64,000 nucleotides of DNA from Neisseria animalis (GTDB lineage: Bacteria; Pseudomonadota; Gammaproteobacteria; Burkholderiales; Neisseriaceae). The first letter of the stretch is position 1. Each line of letters begins with the position of its first letter. The notes beneath the pieces were generated by a model that was not told the origin of the DNA, ran no database searches, and saw only the letters and a program-made list of their open reading frames with translations. Where the stretch lies: positions 62,001 through 126,000 of the forward strand of contig NZ_LR134287.1 of assembly GCF_900636515.1 (NCBI RefSeq), read 5' to 3'. Positions 8,462 to 16,746 of the stretch are shown here, one piece after another. The translations under genes were made by a program, and so were the position numbers.

Positions 8462-8939
8462 ATGAGTGTAGAAATCGAACGCCGCTTCCTGTTGGCAAAC
8501 GACAACTGGCGCAATGCTGCTTCCCTCCCCAAAATCCTGCGGCAGGGCTATTTGAACGTGGAAAAAGAACGCACCATCCGCGTCCGCATCATCGACAATC
8601 AAGCGTGGCTTACCTTGAAAGGATATATTTCCGATGTAACGCGCAGTGAGTTTGAATATGAAATTCCTCTGGAACACGCCGAGCAGATGATGGATACCAT
8701 GTGTCCGTTTAAAATGGAAAAAACGGCGTTATCTAGTGGAATATCAAGGATTTACCTTTGAAATTGACGAATATTTCGGCGAAAACGCCCCGCTGGTTGT
8801 GGCAGAGTTGGAATTGCCGTCCGAACATACCGCTTATCCCCGCCCCGACTGGCTGGGCAGGGAAATCACTTCGGAAGGCAGATTTACCAATGCTTATCTG
8901 AGCAAACACCCCTATTCGACTTGGGAAGATGCGGTATAA
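8462..8939 (+). pseudogene. CYTH-domain triphosphatase/adenylate cyclase-like gene, frameshifted
   Basis: The N-terminal part (from 8462) starts MSVEIERRFLL, the EIERKF-type metal-binding signature of CYTH phosphatases that hydrolyse inorganic triphosphate. The second half (EYQGFTFEIDEYFGENAPL through SKHPYSTWE) continues the same domain in the +1 frame. The break is at 8721-8728, where AAACGGCG appears to hold one extra G: removing it joins MEKT to RYLVEYQG. Together the halves give about 158 residues, the normal length for a single-domain CYTH protein. Either the gene is recently inactivated or this is a one-base sequence error. It starts 20 bp after hemJ, and its start codon overlaps an uptake sequence. 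Confidence 0.85.
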
Positions 8940-8992
8940 ACCGTTTCTCCGCTGCCGATTGGATACAGACAAATAAAAAGCCGTCTGCAAAA

Positions 8993-9099
8993 TATAGTCA
9001 TTTAAAATAAAAATGATACAGCGTTGCTTCGCCTTGCCGTACTATTCGTACTGTCTGCGGCTTTGCTGCCTTGTATCATTTTTATTTTATTCGACTATA
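8993..9099. repeat. Correia-like element, short form, copy 2
   Basis: A 107-bp element from TATAGTCATTTAAAATAA to TTTTATTCGACTATA. It sits in the loop of an uptake-sequence terminator whose arms are at about 8975-8992 and 9100-9129. Confidence 0.92.
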
Positions 9100-9159
9100 G
9101 TATCTCTACTTTTGCAGACGGCTTTTTTACGCAAACACGCAGGAAACGGGACAACCGGT

Positions 9160-10365
9160 TTACGGCGCTGTTTTTTTGCCTGCCAGCAAACCCGTACCGA
9201 CCGCCAACAATAAAGGCAGCAACAAAGCCGCAGGCTGTCTTGTCAGCTCCAATACCAATACCGCGGCCGTCAACGGCATACGCTGCATCACCGCCAGCAT
9301 GGCTGCCGCACCGACCACCGCAGCAGTGGAAACGGGCACTTCGGGCAGATAAGCATTCCACAACGGCAGCCAAGCCGCAGTAAAAGTACTTCCCATCATC
9401 ATCGAAGGGGTAATCAAACCGCCATAAGCTCCGGCCGCCAATGCCAGCCAGACAGCGGCAAATTTGGCAGCAAGCAGCCACAAACTGTCTTCCCCCGTTA
9501 CCAAACCGGCAAATTCCAACTGATTGCCCGCCTTACCGTTACCCAACACTTCGGGAAAATACATGGAAATTCCTCCGATTAATGCGAAAGCGGCAACGGA
9601 AAATAACACCATCTGCCCACTTCCGCGCTTCAGCGGCGGCAACATCGCGATACTGCACTGAAACAGCCATGACAATGCTACTGCCCCCAAACCTGCTGCA
9701 ACGGAAAACGGCAGTACCGAGTGGGGAATCTCCAAAACCGGCAGCGGATATTGCACCAAATCGCCCAGCAATATCCGCGAGACTGCTACTGCCGTCAGCA
9801 CGGTCAGCGCCACTGCGGCAATATTTGCTGCCGTCAATGCCACAATCATGGTTTCCAAGGCAAACAAAATTGCCGATAAAGGTGTATTGTACACAGCGGC
9901 CAAGCCTGCAGCCGAAGCTGCAGCCAATAAAATACGCGCTTCATCGTCATTCAAGCGTATCCGTCTCAGCCATGCTGTCGCTGCCGCAGCGCTCATTTCC
10001 CGCGGTGCAACCTCGCGCCCCAAGGGTGAACCCATGCCGACGGTAATAATCTGCAACAAAGAATGAACGGCAGTAGTCAAAACCGGCACCCCTTGTTGCG
10101 GTTGCGACAACGACTGTTTGATGGAAACCAATGGCTTACCGAAGCGGTGTAATGCCCACCAGCCTCCACCTGCCACGATGCCGCAAGCCAACAATACCCA
10201 CCAGCGGCGCAAAGGTTCTGCTTGTCCGACCCCTTCCCGAAAACTACCCGAAGAATAGCCAAAGGCGCTATGTTGTATGGCATGCATCAGCTCGGTCAGG
10301 CCGAAACCGATGAAACCCGCTGCAATACCTGCTGCAGTAAGGGATACCCAAAACTTCCAACGCAT
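9160..10365 (-). CDS. ClC family chloride channel or H+/Cl- antiporter
   Basis: A 401-residue polytopic membrane protein, slightly shorter than E. coli ClcA. The selectivity-filter segment GMGSPLGREVAPRE (about 113-126) keeps the gating Glu of the family GREGP motif but reads GREVAP. YNTPLSAILFALE and the later AGAYGGLITPSMMMG (GxFxP-like, about 320) are family landmarks. The canonical first motif GSGIP is not visible. This suggests a divergent ClC branch; whether it is a channel or an exchanger cannot be told. It stands alone, converging on the CYTH gene, with a terminator interrupted by a Correia-like element between them. Confidence 0.87.
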   Translation of the reverse strand: MRWKFWVSLTAAGIAAGFIGFGLTELMHAIQHSAFGYSSGSFREGVGQAEPLRRWWVLLACGIVAGGGWWALHRFGKPLVSIKQSLSQPQQGVPVLTTAVHSLLQIITVGMGSPLGREVAPREMSAAAATAWLRRIRLNDDEARILLAAASAAGLAAVYNTPLSAILFALETMIVALTAANIAAVALTVLTAVAVSRILLGDLVQYPLPVLEIPHSVLPFSVAAGLGAVALSWLFQCSIAMLPPLKRGSGQMVLFSVAAFALIGGISMYFPEVLGNGKAGNQLEFAGLVTGEDSLWLLAAKFAAVWLALAAGAYGGLITPSMMMGSTFTAAWLPLWNAYLPEVPVSTAAVVGAAAMLAVMQRMPLTAAVLVLELTRQPAALLLPLLLAVGTGLLAGKKTAP

Positions 10366-10596
10366 ATTTCCATTCTGTCCACAAAAAACCCGACATTATA
10401 CGCCGTCTGCTGTTATCTTCATTCAAAAGTCGGCAATATACCGTCTGCAAATTACCATAAAGCCGGAATGTACTTCTTATTTTATTGTTCAACATATACC
10501 GCCATACAAACGGGATAATCGAATCAACCCAAACGATATTTCGACCTCCCGTGCAAAATCTCCAATCAAAATCGTACCGCCCGACCGCCTTATTTT

Positions 10597-10703
10597 TATA
10601 GTCGAATAAAATAAGAATGAGACAAGGCAGCGAAGCCGCAGACAGTACACATAGCACGGCAAGGCAAAGCAACGCTGTATCATTCTTATTTTATTCGACT
10701 ATA
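10597..10703. repeat. Correia-like element, short form, copy 3
   Basis: A 107-bp element from TATAGTCGAATAAAATAAG to TTTTATTCGACTATA, in the 520-bp gap between the divergent ClC gene and folA. Both ends carry the GTCGAATAAAATAA form, making it the most symmetrical copy. I see nothing else in the gap beyond two lone uptake-sequence fragments near 10400-10450. Confidence 0.92.
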
Positions 10704-10886
10704 TATATCGCCAAATGATGCAGGCATACGAAGCGGTAAATCTGCCGAGGCGGTTTCGCCCCTCCCGAACCGATTGTTCCAATCGCCGCAACATTCTGTA
10801 TTAAACGGCCATATTGGGAAAACCGGTTTACCCTAAATCCTTCAATCGTTTACAATATCCTCCCCGATGCAGACTGAAAGAACATC

Positions 10887-11375
10887 ATGCAGAAAATTAC
10901 CCTGATTGCCGCCTATGCAGCACGCCGCTGTATCGGCATCGACAACACAATTCCGTGGCATATTCCCGAAGATTTTGCTTTTTTTAAGGCTTATACTTTG
11001 GGAAAACCTGTCATCATGGGGAGAAAAACTTGGGAATCTCTGCCACGCAAACCACTGCCCGGCCGGGAAAATATCGTCATCAGCCGCCAAACCGATTATC
11101 AGGCGGAAGGAGCAACCGTAGTTTCAAACCTTCAGGAAGCCTTGCAGCAATGTCGGGAAGCCGAAGAAATCATCATCATGGGCGGTGCACAAATTTACGC
11201 GCAGGCTCTGCCGTGGGCGACGGATTTGCGTTTGACTGAAATTAATCTTGAAGTTGCCGGCGATGCCTTTTTCCCCGAATTTGATGCGGCACAATGGACG
11301 GAAACCGCCAGAGAACCGCACGTTTCCGCCAAAGGCATTGCTTATGAATTTGTCCATTACCAACGCTCAAAATAA
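10887..11375 (+). CDS. folA: Dihydrofolate reductase
   Basis: Reduces dihydrofolate to tetrahydrofolate with NADPH; the target of trimethoprim. The 162 residues are the usual chromosomal length. The folate site is visible in NTIPWHIPEDF, with Asp29 aligning with the catalytic Asp27 of E. coli and Trp24 in the Met20-loop region. MGRKTWESLP (44-53) and IMGGAQIYAQALPWA (about 95-109) bind NADPH. The gene is followed 92 bp later by the lipoprotein gene, with an uptake sequence (GGCCGTCTGAA) between. Confidence 0.96.
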   Translation: MQKITLIAAYAARRCIGIDNTIPWHIPEDFAFFKAYTLGKPVIMGRKTWESLPRKPLPGRENIVISRQTDYQAEGATVVSNLQEALQQCREAEEIIIMGGAQIYAQALPWATDLRLTEINLEVAGDAFFPEFDAAQWTETAREPHVSAKGIAYEFVHYQRSK

Positions 11376-11467
11376 ACTCGGGCATATTTTGCTGCCCGCA
11401 ACAGGTTTACGCACAACAGGCATTTCAAGCATAATAAAGGCCGTCTGAACTTTCCGGAACAGGTGTT

Positions 11468-11896
11468 ATGAAATCCCGTTTATCCCGCTTAAGTGCCGTT
11501 TCCACACTACTGCTGCTTGCCGCTTGCGCCACCGACAATAAAGGCGGCAACTGGCAACAGATTGGTACGATTTCCGATGGCAACATCAAAGTTGCCGTGG
11601 ATCAATCCAGTATTAAGAAAAAAGGGGTGTTGGTCAGCTTCCGCGACCGTAAAATCATCGTCAAGCCCGGCGAAGAACGTTTTAACAATATGCCCGCATA
11701 CAAAACCGCGCTGTCGGACTGGGAAATCCACTGCACCAACAAAACCTACCGCCTTACCGCGCTGCAACTGCTGAACGAACGCGGACAAACCCTATCCAAC
11801 CAACAATATACCGCAACCAACCTGCGCCCGATGAGCATCATGCACGGAACGGTAACGGAAAAACAATACGAATTGGTTTGCGGTAGAAAACTATAG
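11468..11896 (+). CDS. Lipoprotein, surface-adhesin E (Adhesin_E)-like
   Basis: A 142-residue predicted lipoprotein. The signal peptide ends with the lipobox LLLAAC and lipidated Cys20. The mature part (W..IGTISDGNIKVAVDQSSIKKKG, then a Cys-containing strand near IHCTNKTYR) resembles the Adhesin_E domain found in small surface lipoproteins; the family call is from memory of the pattern. The last two codons are unusual: the stop TAG (11894-11896) lies inside the end of a Correia-like element. Removing the element restores CTA TAA, the same C-terminal Leu and a stop, so the protein is unchanged by the insertion. Confidence 0.8.
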   Translation: MKSRLSRLSAVSTLLLLAACATDNKGGNWQQIGTISDGNIKVAVDQSSIKKKGVLVSFRDRKIIVKPGEERFNNMPAYKTALSDWEIHCTNKTYRLTALQLLNERGQTLSNQQYTATNLRPMSIMHGTVTEKQYELVCGRKL

Positions 11897-11998
11897 TCAT
11901 TTAAAATAAGAATGATACAGCGTTGCTTTGCCTTGCCGTACTATGTGTACTGTCTGCGGCTTCGCTGCCTTGTCTCATTCTTATTTTATTCGACTATA
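11892..11998. repeat. Correia-like element, short form, copy 4
   Basis: A 107-bp element from TATAGTCATTTAAAATAAG to TTTTATTCGACTATA. It supplies the stop codon of the preceding lipoprotein gene. Confidence 0.93.
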
Positions 11999-12016
11999 TA
12001 ATTTTATCCACAATAC

Positions 12017-12050
12017 AAAAGCCGTCTGCAAAATATACAGATGGCTTTTT
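12017..12050. terminator. Imperfect uptake-sequence terminator
   Basis: AAAAGCCGTCTG and CAGATGGCTTTTT pair with one mismatch and end in a T run. It lies between the convergent lipoprotein and TsaC-like genes. Two DnaA-box matches (12004-12012, 12186-12194) flank it. Confidence 0.7.
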
Positions 12051-12195
12051 ATTTTGTATCTGCCAAAGAATTTTTTATCAAATTAAATAAAATCAATGCT
12101 TTGAAAAGTTTTCTATTTTGGTTTTCAAACGGTCTTCCATTTCGGCGGATATGATTTGCAATTATCCTCATCTTTCTCCACAAATTTATCCACAA

Positions 12196-12765
12196 TCAGC
12201 GCAAACGGGTTCCGGTTTCTCCATCGATAATCTGACTGGGGGTTTTCTGCCTGCCAACCAAACCACCAATGACCCAAACTTTGCGTCCAAACTGCCTCCG
12301 CACTTCCCGTTCGGTTTTACACACCCGTTTTCCGGCACGATTACAAGAAGTCGAAACCAACGGCGCACCTACCGCCCTGCACAACCTGCGCGCACCGCTG
12401 TGTGCCGGAACGCGCACAGCCAACTTTTGCCGCCCTTTGCCGCGCAATACAGGCAAAACATTTTCCCGAGCAGGAAGCAGAAAGGTTTTTGCCGCCGGCC
12501 ATGTCTGCACCAATTCGGCCTGCTGTTTTGCAGACGGCTTGCAAAGCAGGGGCAGCAAACGCGTCAAACTGTCGCCGATAACAATCAGCCCTTTATGCTG
12601 CGGGCGTTTTTTTAAACGGATTAAATGTTTGAGTGCGGAAGGCAGGGTCGGCAAGCAACCCAAACCATAACAAGATTCAGTCGGATACGCCACCAAACCG
12701 CCGAGTTTCAAATGTGCTTTCAATCGACGCTCTAATGAAGCGGAAAGAATACGGTGAAATTTCAT
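12196..12765 (-). CDS. tsaC: TsaC/YrdC family threonylcarbamoyl-AMP synthase
   Basis: TsaC makes threonylcarbamoyl-AMP, the donor for the t6A modification of ANN-decoding tRNAs. The 189 residues match the short form lacking the Sua5 domain. Seen are GGLVAYPTESCYGLGC (about 22-37, the PTET-YGL motif), the Lys/Arg-rich IRLKKRPQHKGLIVI and the C-terminal VSTSCNRAG that binds ATP. The C-terminal IIDGETG is also typical. It stands alone on the minus strand. Some neisserial genomes carry a second family member, so a related activity cannot be excluded. Confidence 0.88.
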   Translation of the reverse strand: MKFHRILSASLERRLKAHLKLGGLVAYPTESCYGLGCLPTLPSALKHLIRLKKRPQHKGLIVIGDSLTRLLPLLCKPSAKQQAELVQTWPAAKTFLLPARENVLPVLRGKGRQKLAVRVPAHSGARRLCRAVGAPLVSTSCNRAGKRVCKTEREVRRQFGRKVWVIGGLVGRQKTPSQIIDGETGTRLR

Positions 12766-12895
12766 GATGTGGATATAAATGCCGTCTGTAAAACGGCATT
12801 TTCCTTAAAATAGGGTTTACACCCACAAAAGCAATGTTTAGGGGTGATGAAGTCAAATCAGGCGAAAACCAAAACCATACGAACGAAAATCAAAA

Positions 12896-13002
12896 TATAG
12901 TCGAATAAAATAAGAATGAGACAAGGCAGCGAAGCCGCAGACAGTACACATAGTACGGCAAGGCAAAGCAACGCTGTATCATTCTTATTTTAAATGACTA
13001 TA
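12896..13002. repeat. Correia-like element, short form, copy 5
   Basis: A 107-bp element from TATAGTCGAATAAAATAAG to TTTTAAATGACTATA, in the 470-bp gap between the TsaC-like gene and purD. Confidence 0.92.
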
Positions 13003-13033
13003 AAATCCGTATATGTTTTATTCCGGCCGATTA

Positions 13034-13111
13034 TATAATCGAACAAAATCAGAACGAAACCAAGCAACAAAGTATAGAACGCCGTATCATTCTGATTTTG
13101 AATCAACTATA
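13034..13111. repeat. Degenerate Correia-like remnant
   Basis: A 78-bp stretch with decayed ends TATAATCGAACAAAATCAGAA and TTCTGATTTTGAATCAACTATA and a shortened centre. It lies 31 bp from copy 5. The rest of the gap to purD holds nothing recognisable. Confidence 0.6.
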
Positions 13112-13237
13112 TACGAAACAGTAAAATGCAGCCGAAACCTATTTACTGTTTCGATGATGCCGTATTGATAACCCATACTAATCAGCAGGGACAAGCCGGT
13201 AATATATGACCCATTACAGACGGCATTGGTGAGACGA

Positions 13238-14509
13238 TTAACGGTTAATCGCTTTATCGGCAATATCTTTGCGGTATTGCATGCCTCTGAAGCTGATTTT
13301 TTCTAAGGCTTGGTAGGCTTTTTCCTTGGCGGCGGCCACGCCGTCGCCCAAACCGACAACGCATAATACACGTCCGCCGTTGGTTAAAATCCCGCCTTGT
13401 CCGTCGGCCGCCGTACCGGCATGGAAAACTTTGCCGATTTGGTTTGCTTCGTCCAAGCCGGAAATAATGTCTCCTTTTTTCGGCGTTTCGGGATAGTTTT
13501 CCGCTGCCAGTACCACGCCGACGGCAGTTTGCGGATTCCATTCGGCAACGGTATGGTTTAATTTTCCGTCAATCGCCGCTTCTACCAAATCAACCAAATC
13601 GCTTTCCAAGCGGCTCATAATCGGCTGGGTTTCCGGGTCGCCGAAACGGCAGTTGAATTCGATGGTATAGGGTGCACCGTTTTCATCAATCATCAAACCG
13701 GCATATAAAAATCCGGTAAATTCATGACCTTCGGCTTTCATGCCCGCCACTGTCGGTAAAATAATTTCATTCATGGCGCGTTCGTACACATCGGACGTTA
13801 CCACGGGAGCAGGGCTGTACGCACCCATACCGCCGGTATTCGGGCCTTGGTCGTTGTCCGACAGGCGTTTGTGGTCTTGGCTGGTTGCCATCGGCAGAAC
13901 ATGGTTGCCGTCCACCATGACGATAAAGCTGGCTTCTTCGCCTTGCAGAAAATCTTCAATGACCACGCGTGCGCCGGCATTGCCCATTTTATTGCCCAAC
14001 AACATATCATCTATGGCGGCATGCGCTTCGTCTGATGTCATGGCCACAATCACGCCTTTGCCGGCCGCCAAACCGTCTGCCTTAATGACAATCGGCGCAC
14101 CTTTTTGGTCGATGTATCCGTGTGCTTCGGCAGCGTTTTCAAAAGTTTGGTATTGTGCGGTCGGAATGCCGTATTTCGCCATGAATGCTTTGGCAAAATC
14201 TTTCGAACTCTCCAACTGCGCGGCGTATCGGGTCGGACCGAAAATTTTCAAACCGGCGGCGCGGAAATCGTCAACCACACCGGCAGCCAAAGGTGCTTCC
14301 GGGCCGACAACGGTAAACGCGATTTTTTCTTTTCGGCAAAAATCAATCAAATCGGCATGGGCAGTCAGTGCCAGATTTTGCAGCTTGGGTTCGATGGCAG
14401 TGCCTGCATTTCCCGGTGCTACAAATACGGTTTCCACTTTCGGCGACCGGGCCAATTTCCAAGCCAATGCGTGTTCGCGGCCACCGCTGCCGATAACGAG
14501 TAATTTCAT
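13238..14509 (-). CDS. purD: Phosphoribosylamine-glycine ligase (GAR synthetase)
   Basis: Catalyses the second step of purine synthesis, joining glycine to 5-phosphoribosylamine with ATP. The protein is 423 residues from MKLLVIGSGGREHALAWKL, the conserved N-terminus; the open frame runs 19 codons further upstream but those residues are not family-like. The ATP-grasp domain is visible from about residue 105 (SSKDFAKAFMAKYGIPTA, KADGLAAGKGV, then EFNCRFGDPETQ, which holds the Mg2+-binding residues, near 285). The start is preceded by AAGGAATCAGC. It is a monocistronic minus-strand gene; no other purine genes are in the window. Confidence 0.96.
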   Translation of the reverse strand: MKLLVIGSGGREHALAWKLARSPKVETVFVAPGNAGTAIEPKLQNLALTAHADLIDFCRKEKIAFTVVGPEAPLAAGVVDDFRAAGLKIFGPTRYAAQLESSKDFAKAFMAKYGIPTAQYQTFENAAEAHGYIDQKGAPIVIKADGLAAGKGVIVAMTSDEAHAAIDDMLLGNKMGNAGARVVIEDFLQGEEASFIVMVDGNHVLPMATSQDHKRLSDNDQGPNTGGMGAYSPAPVVTSDVYERAMNEIILPTVAGMKAEGHEFTGFLYAGLMIDENGAPYTIEFNCRFGDPETQPIMSRLESDLVDLVEAAIDGKLNHTVAEWNPQTAVGVVLAAENYPETPKKGDIISGLDEANQIGKVFHAGTAADGQGGILTNGGRVLCVVGLGDGVAAAKEKAYQALEKISFRGMQYRKDIADKAINR

Positions 14510-14587
14510 GCTGATTCCTTGAAAAATATTGATTTTAATGGGATATAAGGTTGGATTATAGCTCATTTGGCCTATTTTAAACAGGCT

Positions 14588-14758
14588 GAGGCCTTTGCAA
14601 AATTCATTACAAGGGCTTGTGGGGCGGGTTTTACACCCGCCCGCCCGCCGGGGCTTTTTGAAGTGGTAACTTTCAAAGTATTAAATTTTTCGGGCGGGTG
14701 TAAAACCCGCTCCTACAATCAGTTTTGGTTCGCTTCCTGTTTTTTTTGCAAAGGTCTC
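14588..14758. mobile_element. MITE-like element, copy 2
   Basis: A 171-bp element from GAGGCCTTTGCAAAATT to TTTGCAAAGGTCTC, with the inner pair GCGGGTTTTACACCCGCCCG/CGGGCGGGTGTAAAACCCGC. The flanks are AGGCT and AGACT, a 5-bp target duplication with one mismatch. It lies upstream of purD. From its end to 15166 I see only a lone uptake sequence near 14900 and no gene. Confidence 0.82.
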
Positions 14759-15166
14759 AGACTGTTCTCATGGTGTATCCATGCTGCCGCATGAGAAAAA
14801 ATAACGGATATACAGCCGGTCGGAACATCAAGACAAACGGAAAAAACCCAAACTGCTACCTTTGCAGAAGCGTTCCGCCCACTCCTGTAACAGCCGGGAA
14901 TTGCAGACGGCATTTTTTAATTTCGCACAGTTTTCGGTCTGAACGGATTGGTTGGCTTGCGGGCCGGTTGCAGTATATTTCTTTACAGCAGGCTGAAGAA
15001 AACACCGTCTGTCCGGATAAAGCGATATACTTGGCAATAGGTACAACCGGAAAATGAAAACTGCTTCAGTATTGTTTACCGCACCATTTGCACCGTCTGC
15101 CGCCTTATATCATATCTGTTGCATTTTCCGGCCATGTTTTTTCAAACCGATTACAGAAAGATTGCC

Positions 15167-15478
15167 ATGCAGGAAAAAATCGACGAAATTCAAAACAAAT
15201 ACCGGGAATGGTGTCTGCTGCTGCCCGAACTTGAAGCCGATATCGACCGCTGGAAACGGGCGGTAAAACTGATACGGGATATGGAACGTTTCTATTCCGA
15301 AGATTATTGCCGTTTTGATGAAGCTATTGAGAAAGGGGCGGTAGTCAATCTCAAAACCCAAGGCGAATACAGCATCATGAGTGAAGATACCCTGTGGGAT
15401 GCTTACGGAGACTTCCAACGGCTTGCTTGGCAGCGTTTACGTTTGGCAGCCGATGCTTTAGATCCGGAAAATGTTTAA
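15167..15478 (+). CDS. DUF4298 family protein
   Basis: A soluble protein of 103 residues, mostly alpha-helical, rich in Trp, Arg and Glu, with RDMERFYSEDYCRFDEAIEKG in the middle and MSEDTLWDAYGDFQRLAWQ near the end, the pattern of DUF4298. The function is unknown. I chose ATG 15167 (MQEKIDEIQNKY) because the 16 codons upstream do not look family-like. It is followed after a few bases by an uptake-sequence terminator, so it is a single-gene unit. Confidence 0.78.
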   Translation: MQEKIDEIQNKYREWCLLLPELEADIDRWKRAVKLIRDMERFYSEDYCRFDEAIEKGAVVNLKTQGEYSIMSEDTLWDAYGDFQRLAWQRLRLAADALDPENV

Positions 15479-15482
15479 AGAA

Positions 15483-15519
15483 TGCCGTCTGCAAACGGTT
15501 TTTCAGACGGCATCTTTAT
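15483..15519. terminator. Uptake-sequence terminator after the DUF4298 gene
   Basis: ATGCCGTCTGCAAA pairs with TTTTCAGACGGCAT and is followed by CTTTATA. One arm has the GCA form and the other the GAA form of the uptake sequence. Confidence 0.75.
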
Positions 15520-15537
15520 ATGATTAAAATAATCTCA

Positions 15538-15859
15538 TATAGTCGGATAACACAGAATGGGGCAAAGCTGCAAAGCAGAAGGCAACACGGGTCGGCTGAC
15601 TTGCTGCTCCGGCAGCTTGGTTCGGACCCTTTCTTTAAGCAAGGCGCAGCGATGCCGTATCATTCTGAAGCCTTTGCGAAATTCAATACAGCGGCTTGTA
15701 GGGGCGGGTTTTATGCTTGCCCGAAAATCCAATACATTGAAAAATGCACCATTTCACAAAACCAAAGTACGCGGGCAGGCGTAAAACCCGCCCCTACAAC
15801 CGGGTTCTGGCCGTTTCTTGTCTTTTTGCAAAGGTTTCATTCTGTGCCAAATGACTATA
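15538..15859. repeat. Long-form Correia-like element interrupted by a MITE-like element
   Basis: The outer ends are TATAGTCGGATAACACAGAATG and CATTCTGTGCCAAATGACTATA. The left part (15538-15666) and the final 21 bases form one long-form element of about 150 bp. A MITE-like element with a perfect 5-bp duplication (ATTCT) separates them. Confidence 0.85.
15667..15838. mobile_element. MITE-like element, copy 3, nested in a Correia-like element
   Basis: A 172-bp element from GAAGCCTTTGCGAAATTC to TTTTGCAAAGGTTTC. The flanks ATTCT (15662-15666) and ATTCT (15839-15843) are identical. The inner arms GGGGCGGGTTTTATGC and GGCGTAAAACCCGCCCC are partly decayed. Confidence 0.85.
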
Positions 15860-15946
15860 ACCCAATACCGTATCAAACCAACGGAACGACTATGCGGTCC
15901 GGGCGTTAATCAAACCATAGTCTGAAAATCATTGGAGCGGCATCGG

Positions 15947-16561
15947 TTATTTAACCGGTTCTTCCAAATCCACTTCTATCTGCCGTGTATGCAACCACGC
16001 AGCGATACAGGATTCACTGTTTGCCAACGGCAGCCTGACCGTTAACCTGCAATCCAACTGCAAATCCTGTGCCAGAATCTGCCCCTGATATTGCTTGGCG
16101 ATACGGATAGCATCGTTCAAATGCGGATATTCGCAACGCAACCATACTGTTTTTTCTATATTTTTCTCTACCGTTTCGGATATTGCCAATGCCTCCGCCG
16201 TTGCAGTTTTGTAGGCATGAATCAAGCCCGGTACGCCCAGCAGCGTACCGCCGAAATAGCGTACCACCACTACCAACACATCGGTTAATTCCGCCGAATC
16301 AATCTGCCCTAAAATCGGTCTGCCTGCGCTTCCCGAAGGCTCTCCGTCGTCATTGGCGCGGAACCGTGTACCGTCCACACCCAAGCGGTAGGCATAGCAC
16401 CAATGCCGTGCTTTGTGATGCGCCTCTTTTAATGACTCGAGATATTGCTTCACCTCGTCTGCAGTTTGAACCGGATAGGCAAATGCGATAAACCGGCTGC
16501 CTTTGTCTTTAAATTCCGCCTGAACGGGTGCGGTAATGGTTTTGTAGGTTTCGATAGCCAT
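15947..16561 (-). CDS. yigZ: YigZ/IMPACT family protein
   Basis: A 204-residue protein of the YigZ (IMPACT-like) family, whose biochemical role is not settled; the eukaryotic relative regulates Gcn2. The N-terminal domain shows the hallmark KGSRFIAFAYPVQTADEVK (about 20-38), RHWCYAYRLG (52-61) and DDGEPSGSAGRPIL (70-83). VLVVVVRYFGGTLLGVPGLI (95-114) completes the signature. A short C-terminal ferredoxin-like domain follows. Its start lies about 50 bp from parS site 1. Confidence 0.9.
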   Translation of the reverse strand: MAIETYKTITAPVQAEFKDKGSRFIAFAYPVQTADEVKQYLESLKEAHHKARHWCYAYRLGVDGTRFRANDDGEPSGSAGRPILGQIDSAELTDVLVVVVRYFGGTLLGVPGLIHAYKTATAEALAISETVEKNIEKTVWLRCEYPHLNDAIRIAKQYQGQILAQDLQLDCRLTVRLPLANSESCIAAWLHTRQIEVDLEEPVK

Positions 16562-16610
16562 ATCATAGACGATTCAGACGGCCTTTACCTGCGTAAAAGC
16601 CGTCTGAAAA

Positions 16611-16626
16611 TGTTTCACGTGAAACG
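16611..16626. promoter_or_regulatory. parS site 1 (ParB-binding centromere)
   Basis: TGTTTCACGTGAAACG matches the bacterial parS consensus TGTTTCACGTGAAACA at 15 of 16 positions and is palindromic in its 14-base core. It directly follows an inverted uptake-sequence pair (16573-16608) in the gap between yigZ and etfA. Confidence 0.9.
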
Positions 16627-16746
16627 CAAATTAAAAATATCAAATTGCGGACAAACAACCCGTCCGCAATATCCGGATATTGAAAAGCCGATACAATATT
16701 TTGATTTTAATATTGAAAATTTGAAATGCCGTCTGAAAACACGGTT

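Noticed and set aside
9013..9213. Small protein-like frame beginning MIQRCFALPYY, recurring at 25192, 53837 and 61808
   Set aside because: It is the translation of the 107-bp Correia-like element, which recurs in many contexts and then runs into unrelated flanks.
12118..12670. Plus-strand frames opposite the TsaC-like gene
   Set aside because: The minus-strand frame carries the conserved TsaC motifs; the opposing frames are shadows.
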